A stretch of 64,000 bases of DNA from Comamonas sp. GB3 AK4-5 (lineage in GTDB: Bacteria; Pseudomonadota; Gammaproteobacteria; Burkholderiales; Burkholderiaceae_C). Below are positions 54,024 to 62,720 of the stretch, piece after piece. A program made the translations under genes and the position numbers. Numbering within the stretch: position 1 is the first letter of the stretch; the number at the start of each line of letters is the position of its first letter. The DNA lies in contig NZ_CP166730.1 in assembly GCF_041320665.1 (NCBI RefSeq), positions 3,348,001-3,412,000 of the forward strand, given 5' to 3'. Under the pieces are notes generated by a model. The model was not told the origin of the DNA. It made no database searches and saw only the letters and a program-made list of their open reading frames with translations.

Positions 54024-55571
54024 GTGGCTGAGCGTTCCGTTCCCGATATTGCGCGAGAAACCCTCAAATTGCTGGCCAACCGACGCCTGCCCCCCACGCC
54101 CGAGAACTACCAGCTGGCCTACGAGGAAGTCGCCGGCCACCTGCCCACGCCCCCCTTCCCGCACAAGGCCCTGCGGCAGATCTTTGGCGTGCTGCCCACC
54201 CAGTCTGCCGTGCAAAAACGCATTGCCCTGCACTTCAACCAGGCCATCAACGACCAGAACTGGCATGGCATTCAGCAGGCCATCCTGGCCTATGCCCATA
54301 TGGACGAGGTCAAGAATGCGCTGCAGCCTGGCGGCGGCGCCCAGGCCCCGGCCATGCCGCAAATGCTGGATGTGCTGCCGCCCGAGCTGGCCGAGCAGCT
54401 GGCCCGGGTGCTGGACCATATCCTGCCCATGCTGGCGGAAGAGGCCGACCAGCGCATGCACGACCTGACGGACCAGTTGGTGAATTTCCTGCGCGTTTCC
54501 CCGCCGCCGCTGCAAGACCTGCTGCATATGCTGCAGAACTACGCCTACCGCCTTTCCTTTGCCACCGAGGACCAGGCCCAGCGCCGCCGGGCCATCCAGG
54601 GCATGCTGCAGACCTCCGTCACCCACACGGCCGAGCTCAACGCGCATGACACCATCATGCAGACCCAGAGCCAGCAACTGCTGGCCGCCATGGAAAAGCC
54701 CTGGACGCTGCGCCACCTCGACCAGCTGCAGCAACAGCTGCAAACCCTGCTGCTGCGCGAGCTGGACCTGCATGACAAGACCCTGGAGGTGCAGGAGCAC
54801 ATCAAGGCCTTGCTGGGCGAAGCCCTGCAACGCCTGGCCGTCCTGTCCGAAAACAGCAGCACCCAGACCGGTCACATCGAGCAATGCGCCAGCCGGCTGG
54901 AACAGGCCAAGGGCCTGGCCGACATGGCCAGCGTGCTGGAGGAACTAGTCGGCGCGGCCCGTGCCATTGCCTCGGACAACCGCATCGCCCATGCGGCTTT
55001 GCAAGACCTGCGCGACCGCTCCGAAGAGGAGCAGCGCTCCATCCAGACCCTGCAAAAAGCCCTGGACAGTGCCGAAGAGCTGGCTCGCCACGACCCCCTG
55101 ACCCAGGCCCTGAACGCCAAAGGCCTGGAAGAGACCCTGGAACGTGAGCTGGCCCGTGCCCAGCGCCACCATGGGCCTTTGAGCCTGGCCTCCATCGCAC
55201 TGGAAGGCCTGCAAGCCCTGGCGGTGGAACAAGGCATGGCCGTGGTGGAACAGGCCCAGCGCCACCTGGCCGTGGTGGCCCGCTCCGTGCTGCGCCCGCA
55301 AGACCAGCTGGCGCGTGACCAGCCCAACCATTTCTTTCTGCTGCTGCCCTCCACCACGATCGAAGACGCCCGCCAGGCCCTGAATAGGCTGCAGCAGGAA
55401 CTGATGCAGCGCCCTCTGCTCAGCGAAGACGAAAAAACCGGCCTGCAGTTCAGCGCCGGCCTGGTGCAGGCCTGGCCCATGGAGTCACGGCTGGACCTGC
55501 TCAACCGCGCCGACCAAAGCCTGCAGGACGCCCGCATGGCAAGCCCCGGCAGCCACCAGGCCCGGCATTAA
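54024..55571 (+). CDS. GGDEF-domain protein with degenerate active site
   Basis: A 515-residue cytoplasmic protein. The N-terminal 350 residues are helical and carry coiled-coil stretches ('QLQQQLQTLLLRELDLHDKT', 'LQKALDSAEELARHDPLTQA'). The start 'RETLKLLANRRLPPTPENYQ' is a motif I associate with some betaproteobacterial diguanylate cyclases. The C-terminal ~165 residues have the GGDEF fold ('HDPLTQALNAKGLEETLERE'), but the signature site, near residue 430, reads 'LARDQPNHFFLLL', so the GGDEF catalytic residues are absent and cyclase activity is unlikely. It may sense or bind c-di-GMP or act as a scaffold. The start is GTG at 54024, with AAAGGA upstream; it diverges from surE. Confidence 0.82.
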   Translation: MAERSVPDIARETLKLLANRRLPPTPENYQLAYEEVAGHLPTPPFPHKALRQIFGVLPTQSAVQKRIALHFNQAINDQNWHGIQQAILAYAHMDEVKNALQPGGGAQAPAMPQMLDVLPPELAEQLARVLDHILPMLAEEADQRMHDLTDQLVNFLRVSPPPLQDLLHMLQNYAYRLSFATEDQAQRRRAIQGMLQTSVTHTAELNAHDTIMQTQSQQLLAAMEKPWTLRHLDQLQQQLQTLLLRELDLHDKTLEVQEHIKALLGEALQRLAVLSENSSTQTGHIEQCASRLEQAKGLADMASVLEELVGAARAIASDNRIAHAALQDLRDRSEEEQRSIQTLQKALDSAEELARHDPLTQALNAKGLEETLERELARAQRHHGPLSLASIALEGLQALAVEQGMAVVEQAQRHLAVVARSVLRPQDQLARDQPNHFFLLLPSTTIEDARQALNRLQQELMQRPLLSEDEKTGLQFSAGLVQAWPMESRLDLLNRADQSLQDARMASPGSHQARH

Positions 55572-55710
55572 CTTTCCCAACCCCTGCTTTCAGCAGCCCC
55601 ATGCCTACTGCGGCCAGGGGCTGCTGCAGCCCGCGCCTGCGCCGCGCCGGGGGAGCAGCGACAATCAGCGCCCACCTTTTCCATTTTTTCACCGGCTTCG
55701 CGCCCCCTCC

Positions 55711-56997
55711 ATGTCCTTTGCTGCCCTGGGCCTTGCCCCTTCCCTGGCCCACGCCGCCCAACAACAGGGCCTGATCGCCCCCACCGCCGTGCAAAGCGCG
55801 GCCCTGCCCGCCGTGCTGCAAGGGCAGGACCTGCTGGCCTGCGCGCCCACGGGTTCGGGCAAGACAGCCGCCTATGTGCTGCCCCTGCTGCAGCAGTGGA
55901 TGCTGGCGGATGCACCCGCCGGCCCACGCCCTACCCACACCCTGGTGCTGGTGCCCACGCGCGAGCTGGCCAGCCAGGTGGCCGAGCTGCTCTACCACCT
56001 GGGCCAAAGCCTGGGCCGCCGCCCCAAGGTGGCCGTGCTGGTGGGTGGCGTCTCCATCAACCCGCAGCTGCTGGCCTTGCGCGGCGGCGTGGACTGGGTG
56101 ATTGCCACGCCCGGCCGCCTGCTGGACGTGGTGGAGCACAGCCGCTTGCAGCTGGACCGCATCCACAGCCTGGTGCTGGACGAGGCCGACCGCCTGATGG
56201 ACCTGGGCTTTGCCGAGGAGCTGGACCGCGTGCTGGCCCTGCTGCCCGCCACCGGCCAGCGCCAAAGCCTGCTGCTGTCCGCCACCTTCCCACCCACCGT
56301 GCAGGCCGTGATCCCCCAATTGCTGCGTGCAGACCATGCCAAGGTGCAGGTGGAAGACACCCACCAGCAGGACGCCACCATCGTGCAGCGCGCCGTGCTG
56401 CTGGACGGCAGCGCACGCACCGCCTTGCTGCGCGAGCTGGTACAGGCCGCCGGTGCACCGCGCACCCTGGTGTTTGTGGCCAGCCGCTACAGCGCCGAGC
56501 ATGTGGCCTTCAAGCTCAAGGCCCATGGCATTACGGCCCGCGCCTTCCACGGCGAGCTGAGCCAGGGCGCACGCCAGGCCGCGCTGCAGGACTTCAAGAC
56601 CGGGTCGCTGCAGGTGCTGGTCACCACCGACCTGGCCGCACGCGGCATCCACATTGCCGAGCTGCCCCAGGTGGTCAACTACGACCTGCCGCGCTCCCCC
56701 ACCGACTACACCCACCGCATAGGCCGCACCGGCCGTGCCGGCAGCAGCGGCCTGGCCATCAGCCTGGTCAGCCCCGCCACCCAGGCGCATTGGCAGCTGA
56801 TTGCCAAGCGCAATGCGCTGGAACTGCCACTAGAAACCCTGGACGCCTATCCGCTGACCGAACAGCCCCCGGCCCGCGCCCCCCACGAGGACGGAGACAA
56901 CGGAGGCATCAAGGGCAAGCGCATGAGCAAAAAAGACAAGCTGCGCGCTGCCGCAGCCGCTGCTGCGGGCGGACAATCCCAACCCGATCCGCATTGA
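55711..56997 (+). CDS. DEAD-box RNA helicase (RhlE type)
   Basis: A 428-residue ATP-dependent RNA helicase with all core motifs: Q motif 'LIAPTAVQSAALPAVLQGQD', motif I 'APTGSGKTAAYVLP', Ia 'VPTRELASQV', Ib/GG, motif II 'VLDEADRLMDLGF', III 'LLSATFP', IV 'TLVFVASRY', V 'TDLAARGIHIAELP' and VI 'HRIGRTGRAG'. The short basic C-terminus ('GIKGKRMSKKDKLRAAAAAA') suggests the RhlE group, which acts in ribosome assembly and RNA turnover. It is followed at 37 bp by the Xre regulator gene. Confidence 0.93.
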   Translation: MSFAALGLAPSLAHAAQQQGLIAPTAVQSAALPAVLQGQDLLACAPTGSGKTAAYVLPLLQQWMLADAPAGPRPTHTLVLVPTRELASQVAELLYHLGQSLGRRPKVAVLVGGVSINPQLLALRGGVDWVIATPGRLLDVVEHSRLQLDRIHSLVLDEADRLMDLGFAEELDRVLALLPATGQRQSLLLSATFPPTVQAVIPQLLRADHAKVQVEDTHQQDATIVQRAVLLDGSARTALLRELVQAAGAPRTLVFVASRYSAEHVAFKLKAHGITARAFHGELSQGARQAALQDFKTGSLQVLVTTDLAARGIHIAELPQVVNYDLPRSPTDYTHRIGRTGRAGSSGLAISLVSPATQAHWQLIAKRNALELPLETLDAYPLTEQPPARAPHEDGDNGGIKGKRMSKKDKLRAAAAAAAGGQSQPDPH

Positions 56998-57033
56998 GTT
57001 TCGCTGCAACGCAGCCCCCAACCGCCACCCGGC

Positions 57034-57498
57034 ATGCCCCGCCAAAACACCAGTCCCTCCGACTTTCCCGCCGCCATACGCCAGCAGATTGCACAGCTGG
57101 CGCAGCGCATCACCGCCGAGCGCAAGCGCCTCGGCGCCACCCAGGTGCAATGGGCCGAGCAACTGGGCATTTCCCAGCCCACCATGGCCCGATTGGAGCG
57201 CGGTGACCCCGCAGTCTCCATGGCCACCTATGTGGCCTGCCTGACGCTGATCCACCCGACGCTGGACCTGACGGTTCTGCTGCCCACGGCAGACACCGCT
57301 GCGGCGAACTCCGCTCCCAATCCGATAGCTATAACTGCTGATGCAGAAAGCGCTAGCGGCATAAAACCCATCAAACACAGCAGCGGCAGCAGCGCTACCA
57401 CATCGGACCCGCTCACCGCCGAGCAGCAGGCCCAGGTCGCCCAGCAATTCGCCGCCGCCAAGGCCGCGCTGGACGCATTCAAAAGCCCGGGGTTTTAG
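57034..57498 (+). CDS. Xre-family helix-turn-helix regulator
   Basis: A 154-residue protein. The HTH_3 domain spans residues ~15-70 ('QLAQRITAERKRLGATQVQW', 'AEQLGISQPTMARLERGDPA'), and 'MATYVACLTLIHPTLDLTVL' completes the fold. A disordered linker (residues ~85-125) includes codons 57324-57357, which match an ATAGCT-type dispersed repeat. A C-terminal helix ('TAEQQAQVAQQFAAAKAALD') may mediate dimerisation. Its target is unknown. No HipA- or RelE-like toxin partner is next to it, so it is probably not an antitoxin. It follows the helicase gene by 37 bp. Confidence 0.83.
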   Translation: MPRQNTSPSDFPAAIRQQIAQLAQRITAERKRLGATQVQWAEQLGISQPTMARLERGDPAVSMATYVACLTLIHPTLDLTVLLPTADTAAANSAPNPIAITADAESASGIKPIKHSSGSSATTSDPLTAEQQAQVAQQFAAAKAALDAFKSPGF

Positions 57499-57620
57499 AA
57501 CCTCCCCCGGAAGAAATCCTGGATCGCATGGCGTTTTGATGCGCTTGGCTCCCCTATGTCTGGGCTAAGTCTTGCTGCCCAGACTGCATGGCAATTCCTT
57601 CACCGCCCAAGGAGCACGCC

Positions 57621-58406
57621 ATGCACCCCATACCTGTCACCCGCAGCGCCGACTGGCTCAACAAGGTTCCGGAAATCACGCTGTCGTTCTGGATCATCAA
57701 AATCATGTCCACCACGGTGGGCGAAACCGGGGCAGATTTTCTGGCGGTCAATGCCGGCTGGGGCCAGGGCCTGACCCGCGCCGTCATGGGGACCTTGCTG
57801 GCAGCCGCCTTGCTCCTGCAGCTGCGCAGCCGCCGCTACACACCGTGGATGTACTGGTTGACCGTGGTGCTGGTCAGCGTGGTCGGCACCCAGATCACCG
57901 ATTGGCTCACCGACGGCATGGGCATCAGCCTCTACCTCAGCACGGCCTTGTTTGCCGCCATGCTGGCCGCCATCTTCTTTGTCTGGTACCGGGTGGAGCA
58001 CAGCCTGTCCATCCACAGCATCGTGACACGCAGGCGCGAGCTGTTTTACTGGTCTGCCATCCTCTGCACTTTTGCGCTGGGTACTGCGGCCGGCGACCTG
58101 GCCACCGAAGCCCTGGGCCTGGGGTTCACCTGGGGCGCGCTGGCCTTCGGTGCACTGATTGCCGCCACCTACATGGCCTGGCGCCTGGGCGGCCATGCCG
58201 TGCTCACCTTCTGGCTGGCCTACATATTGACGCGCCCATTCGGGGCCGCACTGGGCGATCTGCTGACCCAAGCCAAGACCTATGGTGGCCTAGGCATGGG
58301 TGCCATGACCACCAGCGCCCTCTTCCTCACGGTCATCGTGCTGCTGGTAGGCATGGCGCAGTACAGCCAGTCTGCAGTCCGCCCCAGCGCAGTGATCGCC
58401 AAATAA
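57621..58406 (+). CDS. COG4705-family membrane protein
   Basis: A 261-residue polytopic protein with about seven membrane segments, including 'WMYWLTVVLVSVVGTQITDW', 'LYLSTALFAAMLAAIFFVWY' and 'SALFLTVIVLLVGMAQYSQ'. 'LNKVPEITLSFWIIKIMSTT' followed by 'VGETGADFLAVNAGWG' and the repeated '.FALGTAAGDLATEALGLG' are hallmarks of COG4705, whose function is not firmly established. The duplicated G-x-T-(G/A)-(A/G)-D motif suggests an internal repeat, as in transporters. The ATG at 57621 has AAGGAGCA in front. It is the first gene of a module with a lipoprotein and a two-component system. Confidence 0.83.
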   Translation: MHPIPVTRSADWLNKVPEITLSFWIIKIMSTTVGETGADFLAVNAGWGQGLTRAVMGTLLAAALLLQLRSRRYTPWMYWLTVVLVSVVGTQITDWLTDGMGISLYLSTALFAAMLAAIFFVWYRVEHSLSIHSIVTRRRELFYWSAILCTFALGTAAGDLATEALGLGFTWGALAFGALIAATYMAWRLGGHAVLTFWLAYILTRPFGAALGDLLTQAKTYGGLGMGAMTTSALFLTVIVLLVGMAQYSQSAVRPSAVIAK

Positions 58407-58430
58407 CTTGTTTCACACCAAGGAGCCACC

Positions 58431-58886
58431 ATGTCCACCTTCATGCCCAAGCACCTCCGCCGCTCTGCAGCCGCCCTATCCGCCACCTTGCTTTTGGCCT
58501 TGGCGGCCGGCTGCTCTCCCTCACCTTCTCCCACCCCTGTTCACGGCAGCGCAGATGCCGCAGCCACCGGCGCCCCCCAGACCGCCATGGCCCATTCCAA
58601 GCTGGGTGATCTGTCGGCGTTTCGCAGCATTGCCATCGATGTCAACACCCTGGTGGACAGCGGCAAGCTGCCTGCCGCCAAGGAGCGCATCAAGGATTTG
58701 GAGCGGGACTGGGACCAGGCCGAGGCCGGCCTCAAACCCCGGGCCGCCAGCGACTGGCATGTACTGGACAAAGCCATCGATCAGTCCCTGTCCGCCTTGC
58801 GTGCCGACACGCCCAATCCTGCGGCCTGCAAGGCCGCCATGGCGGCCCTGCTGAAAACCTTTGACGCACTCCAGAACCCCGCCTGA
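58431..58886 (+). CDS. small helical lipoprotein
   Basis: A 151-residue protein starting 24 bp after the COG4705 gene, with AAGGAG at its ATG. The lipobox '[10 protein letters not shown]' predicts an acylated Cys at about residue 28. After a Ser/Pro/Ala linker comes a compact helical domain: '[20 protein letters not shown]', '[20 protein letters not shown]', '[17 protein letters not shown]' and '[16 protein letters not shown]'. I recall similar exported helical proteins encoded beside COG4705 genes. The function is unknown; a periplasmic sensor or binding partner is a reasonable guess. The response regulator follows at 41 bp. Confidence 0.82.
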   Translation: MSTFMPKHLRRSAAALSATLLLALAAGCSPSPSPTPVHGSADAAATGAPQTAMAHSKLGDLSAFRSIAIDVNTLVDSGKLPAAKERIKDLERDWDQAEAGLKPRAASDWHVLDKAIDQSLSALRADTPNPAACKAAMAALLKTFDALQNPA

Positions 58887-58927
58887 GCCACAGGCGTGTA
58901 GGCTGTGCGCATTGCCATGGAGGCTGC

Positions 58928-59593
58928 ATGCGGGTATTGCTGGTGGAAGACGATCCCATGATTGGCGCTGCGATGCAGGCCGCATTGAAAGATGCGTCCT
59001 ATGCCGCAGACTGGGTGAAGAACGGGCAAACCGCCCTCTCCACCTTGGCGGCCCAGGCTTACGACCTGGTGCTACTGGACCTGGGCCTGCCCGGCAAGAG
59101 CGGGCAGGAGGTGCTGGCCAACCTGCGCGCCCAGAACAATCCGGTGCCCTTGCTCATCATCACCGCGCGCGACGGCCTGGAAGACCGCTTGCTGGGCCTG
59201 GACGGCGGGGCTGACGACTATGTCACCAAGCCTTTTCAGATGGCGGAGCTGCTGGCCCGCATGCGCGCCGTGCTGCGGCGCAAAGGCGGCCAGGCCGCGC
59301 CCCAGTTGGGCAACGGCGTGCTAGCGCTGGACCCGGCCAGCAAAACCGCTTGCGTACAGGGCGGCACCGCGCAACAGCTTTCCGCACGCGAGTTCGCCCT
59401 GCTGCAGGCCTTGCTGCTGCGGCCCGGCGCCATTTTGTCGCGCAGCCAGTTGGAAGGCCATATCTACGGCTGGGGCGAAGAGGTGGAGAGCAATGCCGTG
59501 GAATTCCTCATCCACGGCCTGCGGCGCAAACTGGGCAGCGAACACATCAAAAACGTCAGGGGCTTGGGATGGATGGTGGCCAAAAACGTGTGA
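58928..59593 (+). CDS. OmpR/PhoB-family response regulator
   Basis: A 221-residue DNA-binding regulator. The receiver domain has 'MRVLLVEDDPMIGAAMQAAL', phospho-acceptor Asp51 in 'LVLLDLGLPGKSGQEVLANL' and Lys101 in 'GADDYVTKPFQM'. The C-terminal winged helix ('LSAREFALLQALLLRPGAIL', 'NAVEFLIHGLRRKLGSEHIK', 'VRGLGWMVAK') resembles QseB/PmrA-type regulators. It overlaps the start of the histidine kinase gene and forms a two-component pair with it. It probably controls the COG4705-lipoprotein operon just upstream, although no operator could be identified by eye. Confidence 0.93.
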   Translation: MRVLLVEDDPMIGAAMQAALKDASYAADWVKNGQTALSTLAAQAYDLVLLDLGLPGKSGQEVLANLRAQNNPVPLLIITARDGLEDRLLGLDGGADDYVTKPFQMAELLARMRAVLRRKGGQAAPQLGNGVLALDPASKTACVQGGTAQQLSAREFALLQALLLRPGAILSRSQLEGHIYGWGEEVESNAVEFLIHGLRRKLGSEHIKNVRGLGWMVAKNV

Positions 59594-60918
59594 ATGCCTC
59601 GCTGCAACGCAGGCTGTCCCTCGGCCTGTCACTGGCTATTGTGCTGGTAGCCCTGGTGGCCGGGGTTTTCTCTTTTCTGTCCGCCATGGACGAGGCCCAT
59701 GAGCTGCAAGACGATGTGCTGCGCCAGGTGGCGCAGTGGGCACAAATCCAGCCCTTGCCCGCCTCCGTGACCCCACCCCGTTTGCAAGGGGTGGAAGAAG
59801 AGGCCCGCGTCATCGTCCAGCATCTGGGCAGCGGCCCTGCCACGCCAGGCTCGCTCGCGCTGCCAGCCGGCTTGGCCGATGGGCTGCAAACGCTGAATGT
59901 GGGCGGCCAGCCCTACCGGCTGCTGCTCAGCACCTCAGCCTCTGGCGAGCGCCTGGCCGTGGCCCAACCCTTGGCCTTCCGCGACGAAATCGCCCGTGAC
60001 AGCGCGCTGCGCACCGTCATGCCGCTCTTGCTGCTGGTACCGGTGCTGCTGCTGATCGTGGCCGCGCTGGTGCGCCGCATGTTCCGGCCCATGGCCGCGC
60101 TCGCCCAGGAAATCGAGCAGCGCGCCGAGCATGAGCTGCGCCCCGTTGCGGAGCAACAGCTTCCAGCCGAAGTACAGCCTTTTGCCGCCGCCATCAACCG
60201 CCTGCTCGCAAAGGTGGAGCAGTCCATGCAAGCCCAGCGTCGTTTTGTGGCGGATGCGGCCCACGCGCTGCGCTCGCCGCTGACGGCGCTGTCGCTGCAG
60301 GCGGAGCGGCTGGCGGAGGCCGAGATGTCCGCCCAGGCGCAGGAGCGGCTGGCCGTGCTGCGCCTGGGCATAGAACGTGGTCGCCAACTGCTGAACCAGT
60401 TGCTGAACTTGGCCAGGGCCCAGTCACCTGCCGAGCGGGCACCGGCTCCACTGTCCGCCCAGGGCCTGTACCGCCAGGTACTGGAAACGCTGATGCCGCT
60501 GGCCGAAGCCAGGCAGATCGATCTGGGGGTGGAAGGCGAGCAGGACGCTCAGCTCTGGGCCTGCGAGCTGGACCTCTTCACCCTGCTCAGCAATCTGGTG
60601 GACAACGCCATTCGCTACACGCCGCCAGGGGGCCGGGTCGATCTGTCGGTACACACCCACCAGAACCAGGCCACATTACGCATTCAGGACAACGGCCCCG
60701 GCATTCCATTGGCCGAGCGGGACAAGGTGCTCCAGCCTTTTTACCGCCTGCTGGGCAACGATCAAACCGGCTCGGGCCTGGGCTTGTCCATTGTGCAAAC
60801 CATTGCCCAGCGCATGGGCGCGGATATGCAGCTGGATTTCAGCGACCCGGAACGGCAAAGCGGCTTGCGCGTGGAGATATGCCTGCCGCTGTACCAACCT
60901 ACGCACCAAGGGCTATGA
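59569..60918 (+). CDS. membrane sensor histidine kinase
   Basis: About 449 residues. Two membrane helices ('GLSLAIVLVALVAGVFSFLS' and 'VMPLLLLVPVLLLIVAALVR') enclose a periplasmic segment of ~140 residues with a TctE-like pattern. A HAMP-like region ('MFRPMAALAQEIEQRAEHEL') leads to the HisKA box 'FVADAAHALRSPLTALSLQA' with the phosphoacceptor His. ATPase motifs are 'LLSNLVDNAIRYTPPGGRVD' (N box), 'DNGPGIPLAERD' (G1) and 'GSGLGLSIVQTIAQRM' (G2). The start is either ATG 59569, inside the regulator gene, or GTG 59590, overlapping its stop (GTGTGA). The periplasmic domain may monitor the neighbouring lipoprotein. Confidence 0.9.
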   Translation: MDGGQKRVNASLQRRLSLGLSLAIVLVALVAGVFSFLSAMDEAHELQDDVLRQVAQWAQIQPLPASVTPPRLQGVEEEARVIVQHLGSGPATPGSLALPAGLADGLQTLNVGGQPYRLLLSTSASGERLAVAQPLAFRDEIARDSALRTVMPLLLLVPVLLLIVAALVRRMFRPMAALAQEIEQRAEHELRPVAEQQLPAEVQPFAAAINRLLAKVEQSMQAQRRFVADAAHALRSPLTALSLQAERLAEAEMSAQAQERLAVLRLGIERGRQLLNQLLNLARAQSPAERAPAPLSAQGLYRQVLETLMPLAEARQIDLGVEGEQDAQLWACELDLFTLLSNLVDNAIRYTPPGGRVDLSVHTHQNQATLRIQDNGPGIPLAERDKVLQPFYRLLGNDQTGSGLGLSIVQTIAQRMGADMQLDFSDPERQSGLRVEICLPLYQPTHQGL

Positions 60919-61178
60919 CGCAGGGGCAGGTATGCAGGAGTGGGCTTTTGCATTGCCACAATGCCTACCACAAGCCCCCACAACGGCCAGACAGCGCTTC
61001 AGGCGCGGCGCGCGCCCGCAGGCAGTTGAACATACGACCAGGGCACGCAACAAAGCATCAAGCGCTGTATGGGCACCCCCCAACGAGGCACCGACAAAGC
61101 CGCAAGGCTTTGCAAAAGACGCTCAACCACGCCAGCTCAGCTGGGGGAAATTCCTAAAACGCTGTCAGCCCACTGTTT

Positions 61179-62324
61179 TCAACGGTGCATTCCCATGCCC
61201 ATGGCCAGCACGGCGGCGATATTGCGTGCCGTGCTGCGCACATTGTGTTCGGCCTCGGCCAGCGCTTCGGGCAGCGTGCAGATGCGGCTGAGCACGCTGA
61301 AGGTGGCATCTATGCCATGGGCATGCACCAGCTCGGCGTTCTGGCCCAGGCTGCCGGCAATGCCAATCACGGGCTTGCCATGGCGCTTGGCCACGGTGGC
61401 CACGCCAAAGGGGGTTTTGCCAAAGATGGTTTGCTGGTCAATGCGGCCCTCGCCAGTGATCACCAGGTCAGCATCCTGCACGGCCGCGTCCAGGCCCAGA
61501 GCCTGGGCGATGATTTCGCAGCCCGGCCGCAGCTGGCCACGCAAAAACGCCAGCATGGCCGCCCCCATGCCACCGGCCGCACCGGCACCCGGCACGGCAT
61601 CCACGGCCACACCCAGATCGCGCGCAATGATAGCGGCGTAATGTGCCAGGGCCGCATCCAGGCGCTCCACCATGGCGGGGGTGGCGCCTTTTTGCGGGCC
61701 GAAGATGGCCGAAGCGCCGCGCGCACCGGTCAAGGGGTTGTCCACATCGCAGGCCACATCGATGCGGCAGTCACGCAGGCGTGCATCCAGGCCCGAGGCA
61801 TCGATGCGCGCCAGCTGCGCCAGCGCTGCGCCGCCACGCTCCAGGTCGTTGCCGGCGGCATCCAGCAGCCGCACGCCCAGGGCCTGCAACATGCCGGCGC
61901 CGCCGTCATTGGTGGCGCTGCCGCCCAGGCCCAGAATCAGCTGGCGCGCGCCGGCATCCAGGGCCGCGGCAATCAGCTCGCCCATGCCATAGCTGGTGGT
62001 GATTTCGGGGTTGCGCTGCGCAGCCGGCACCAGGGCCAGGCCGCTGGCGGCGGCCATCTCGATCACGGCCGTGCGGCCGTCACCCGTGAGGCCGTAAAAG
62101 CCGGTGACGGGTTGGCCCAGTGGGCCGCTCACCTGTACTTGCACCAGCCGGCCCTGCGTGGCCTCCACCATGGCCTGCACCGTGCCTTCGCCGCCATCGG
62201 CCATGGGCAGCTTCACATACTCGGCCTGGGGGAAGACCTGGCGAAAGCCCAGCTCGATCTGCGTGGCCACTTCCAGCGCCGACAGGCTTTCCTTGTAGGA
62301 GTCGGGGGCGATGACGATTTTCAT
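61179..62324 (-). CDS. glycerate kinase (GarK/GlxK family)
   Basis: A 381-residue glycerate 2-kinase of the type I family that makes 2-phosphoglycerate in glyoxylate and glucarate metabolism. 'MKIVIAPDSYKESLSALEVA' is the signature start, followed by 'VKLPMADGGEGTVQAMVEAT', 'LILGLGGSATNDGGAGMLQA' (ATP-binding glycine-rich loop), 'GPQKGATPAMVERLD' and 'DLVITGEGRIDQQTIFGKTP'. No tartronate semialdehyde reductase gene lies beside it. The 260 bp downstream, between it and the convergent histidine kinase gene, contain no gene that I can support. Confidence 0.93.
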   Translation of the reverse strand: MKIVIAPDSYKESLSALEVATQIELGFRQVFPQAEYVKLPMADGGEGTVQAMVEATQGRLVQVQVSGPLGQPVTGFYGLTGDGRTAVIEMAAASGLALVPAAQRNPEITTSYGMGELIAAALDAGARQLILGLGGSATNDGGAGMLQALGVRLLDAAGNDLERGGAALAQLARIDASGLDARLRDCRIDVACDVDNPLTGARGASAIFGPQKGATPAMVERLDAALAHYAAIIARDLGVAVDAVPGAGAAGGMGAAMLAFLRGQLRPGCEIIAQALGLDAAVQDADLVITGEGRIDQQTIFGKTPFGVATVAKRHGKPVIGIAGSLGQNAELVHAHGIDATFSVLSRICTLPEALAEAEHNVRSTARNIAAVLAMGMGMHR

Positions 62325-62333
62325 GGCCTGCGC

Positions 62334-62591
62334 TCAGTCCTCTGCGGCAGTGGCTGCCTGGCGCTCGCAGGCCAGGGCAATGGCCCCCGCAATCGCTGCA
62401 CGGGCCTGGGGGCTGTTCTTCCAGCAGCTCGTCCCCACCAGCGCGGCAGCGCGCTCCACCACGTCCAGCATGCTGGCTTGGGACAGCTGGCGCAGCGAGG
62501 CAAAGCCCAGTTGCTCCAGGCGCGCCACCACCGTGGGGCCCACGCCTTTGACGCCCAGCAGCGCCTGGCGCTCTTCAATGGGAAAGCCCAT
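62334..62591 (-). CDS. helix-hairpin-helix protein of the Cdd1/'pathogenicity locus' type
   Basis: An 85-residue protein with AGGAGAT before the ATG. 'ALLGVKGVGPTVVARLEQLG' is a clear helix-hairpin-helix motif, followed by 'FASLRQLSQASMLDVVERAA', 'ALVGTSCWKNSPQARAAIAG' and a short acidic end. The pattern agrees with the small Cdd1 family (annotated 'pathogenicity locus'), whose role is unknown; non-specific nucleic-acid binding is likely from the HhH. It precedes the glycerate kinase gene by 9 bp on the same strand, so they are probably cotranscribed, though a functional link is not obvious. Confidence 0.8.
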   Translation of the reverse strand: MGFPIEERQALLGVKGVGPTVVARLEQLGFASLRQLSQASMLDVVERAAALVGTSCWKNSPQARAAIAGAIALACERQAATAAED

Positions 62592-62720
62592 GGTGATCTC
62601 CTGTAGACGGATGATTTTCAGTATGGAGAACCATAGCACGGCATGCGCGTGCAGCTTGCGTTCTGGCGGTGCAAGCCTTTCACCCCACCCCCTCGAAGGA
62701 ACAGGTCAGGGCGCTTTGCT

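Noticed and set aside
57034..57498. Xre regulator considered as an antitoxin
   Set aside because: Neither neighbour is toxin-like: a DEAD-box helicase lies upstream and a COG4705 membrane protein downstream.
60919..61178. Gap between the histidine kinase and glycerate kinase genes searched for a small gene
   Set aside because: The short frames present have no start signals or conserved look. Only the 18-bp repeat at 61051 stands out.
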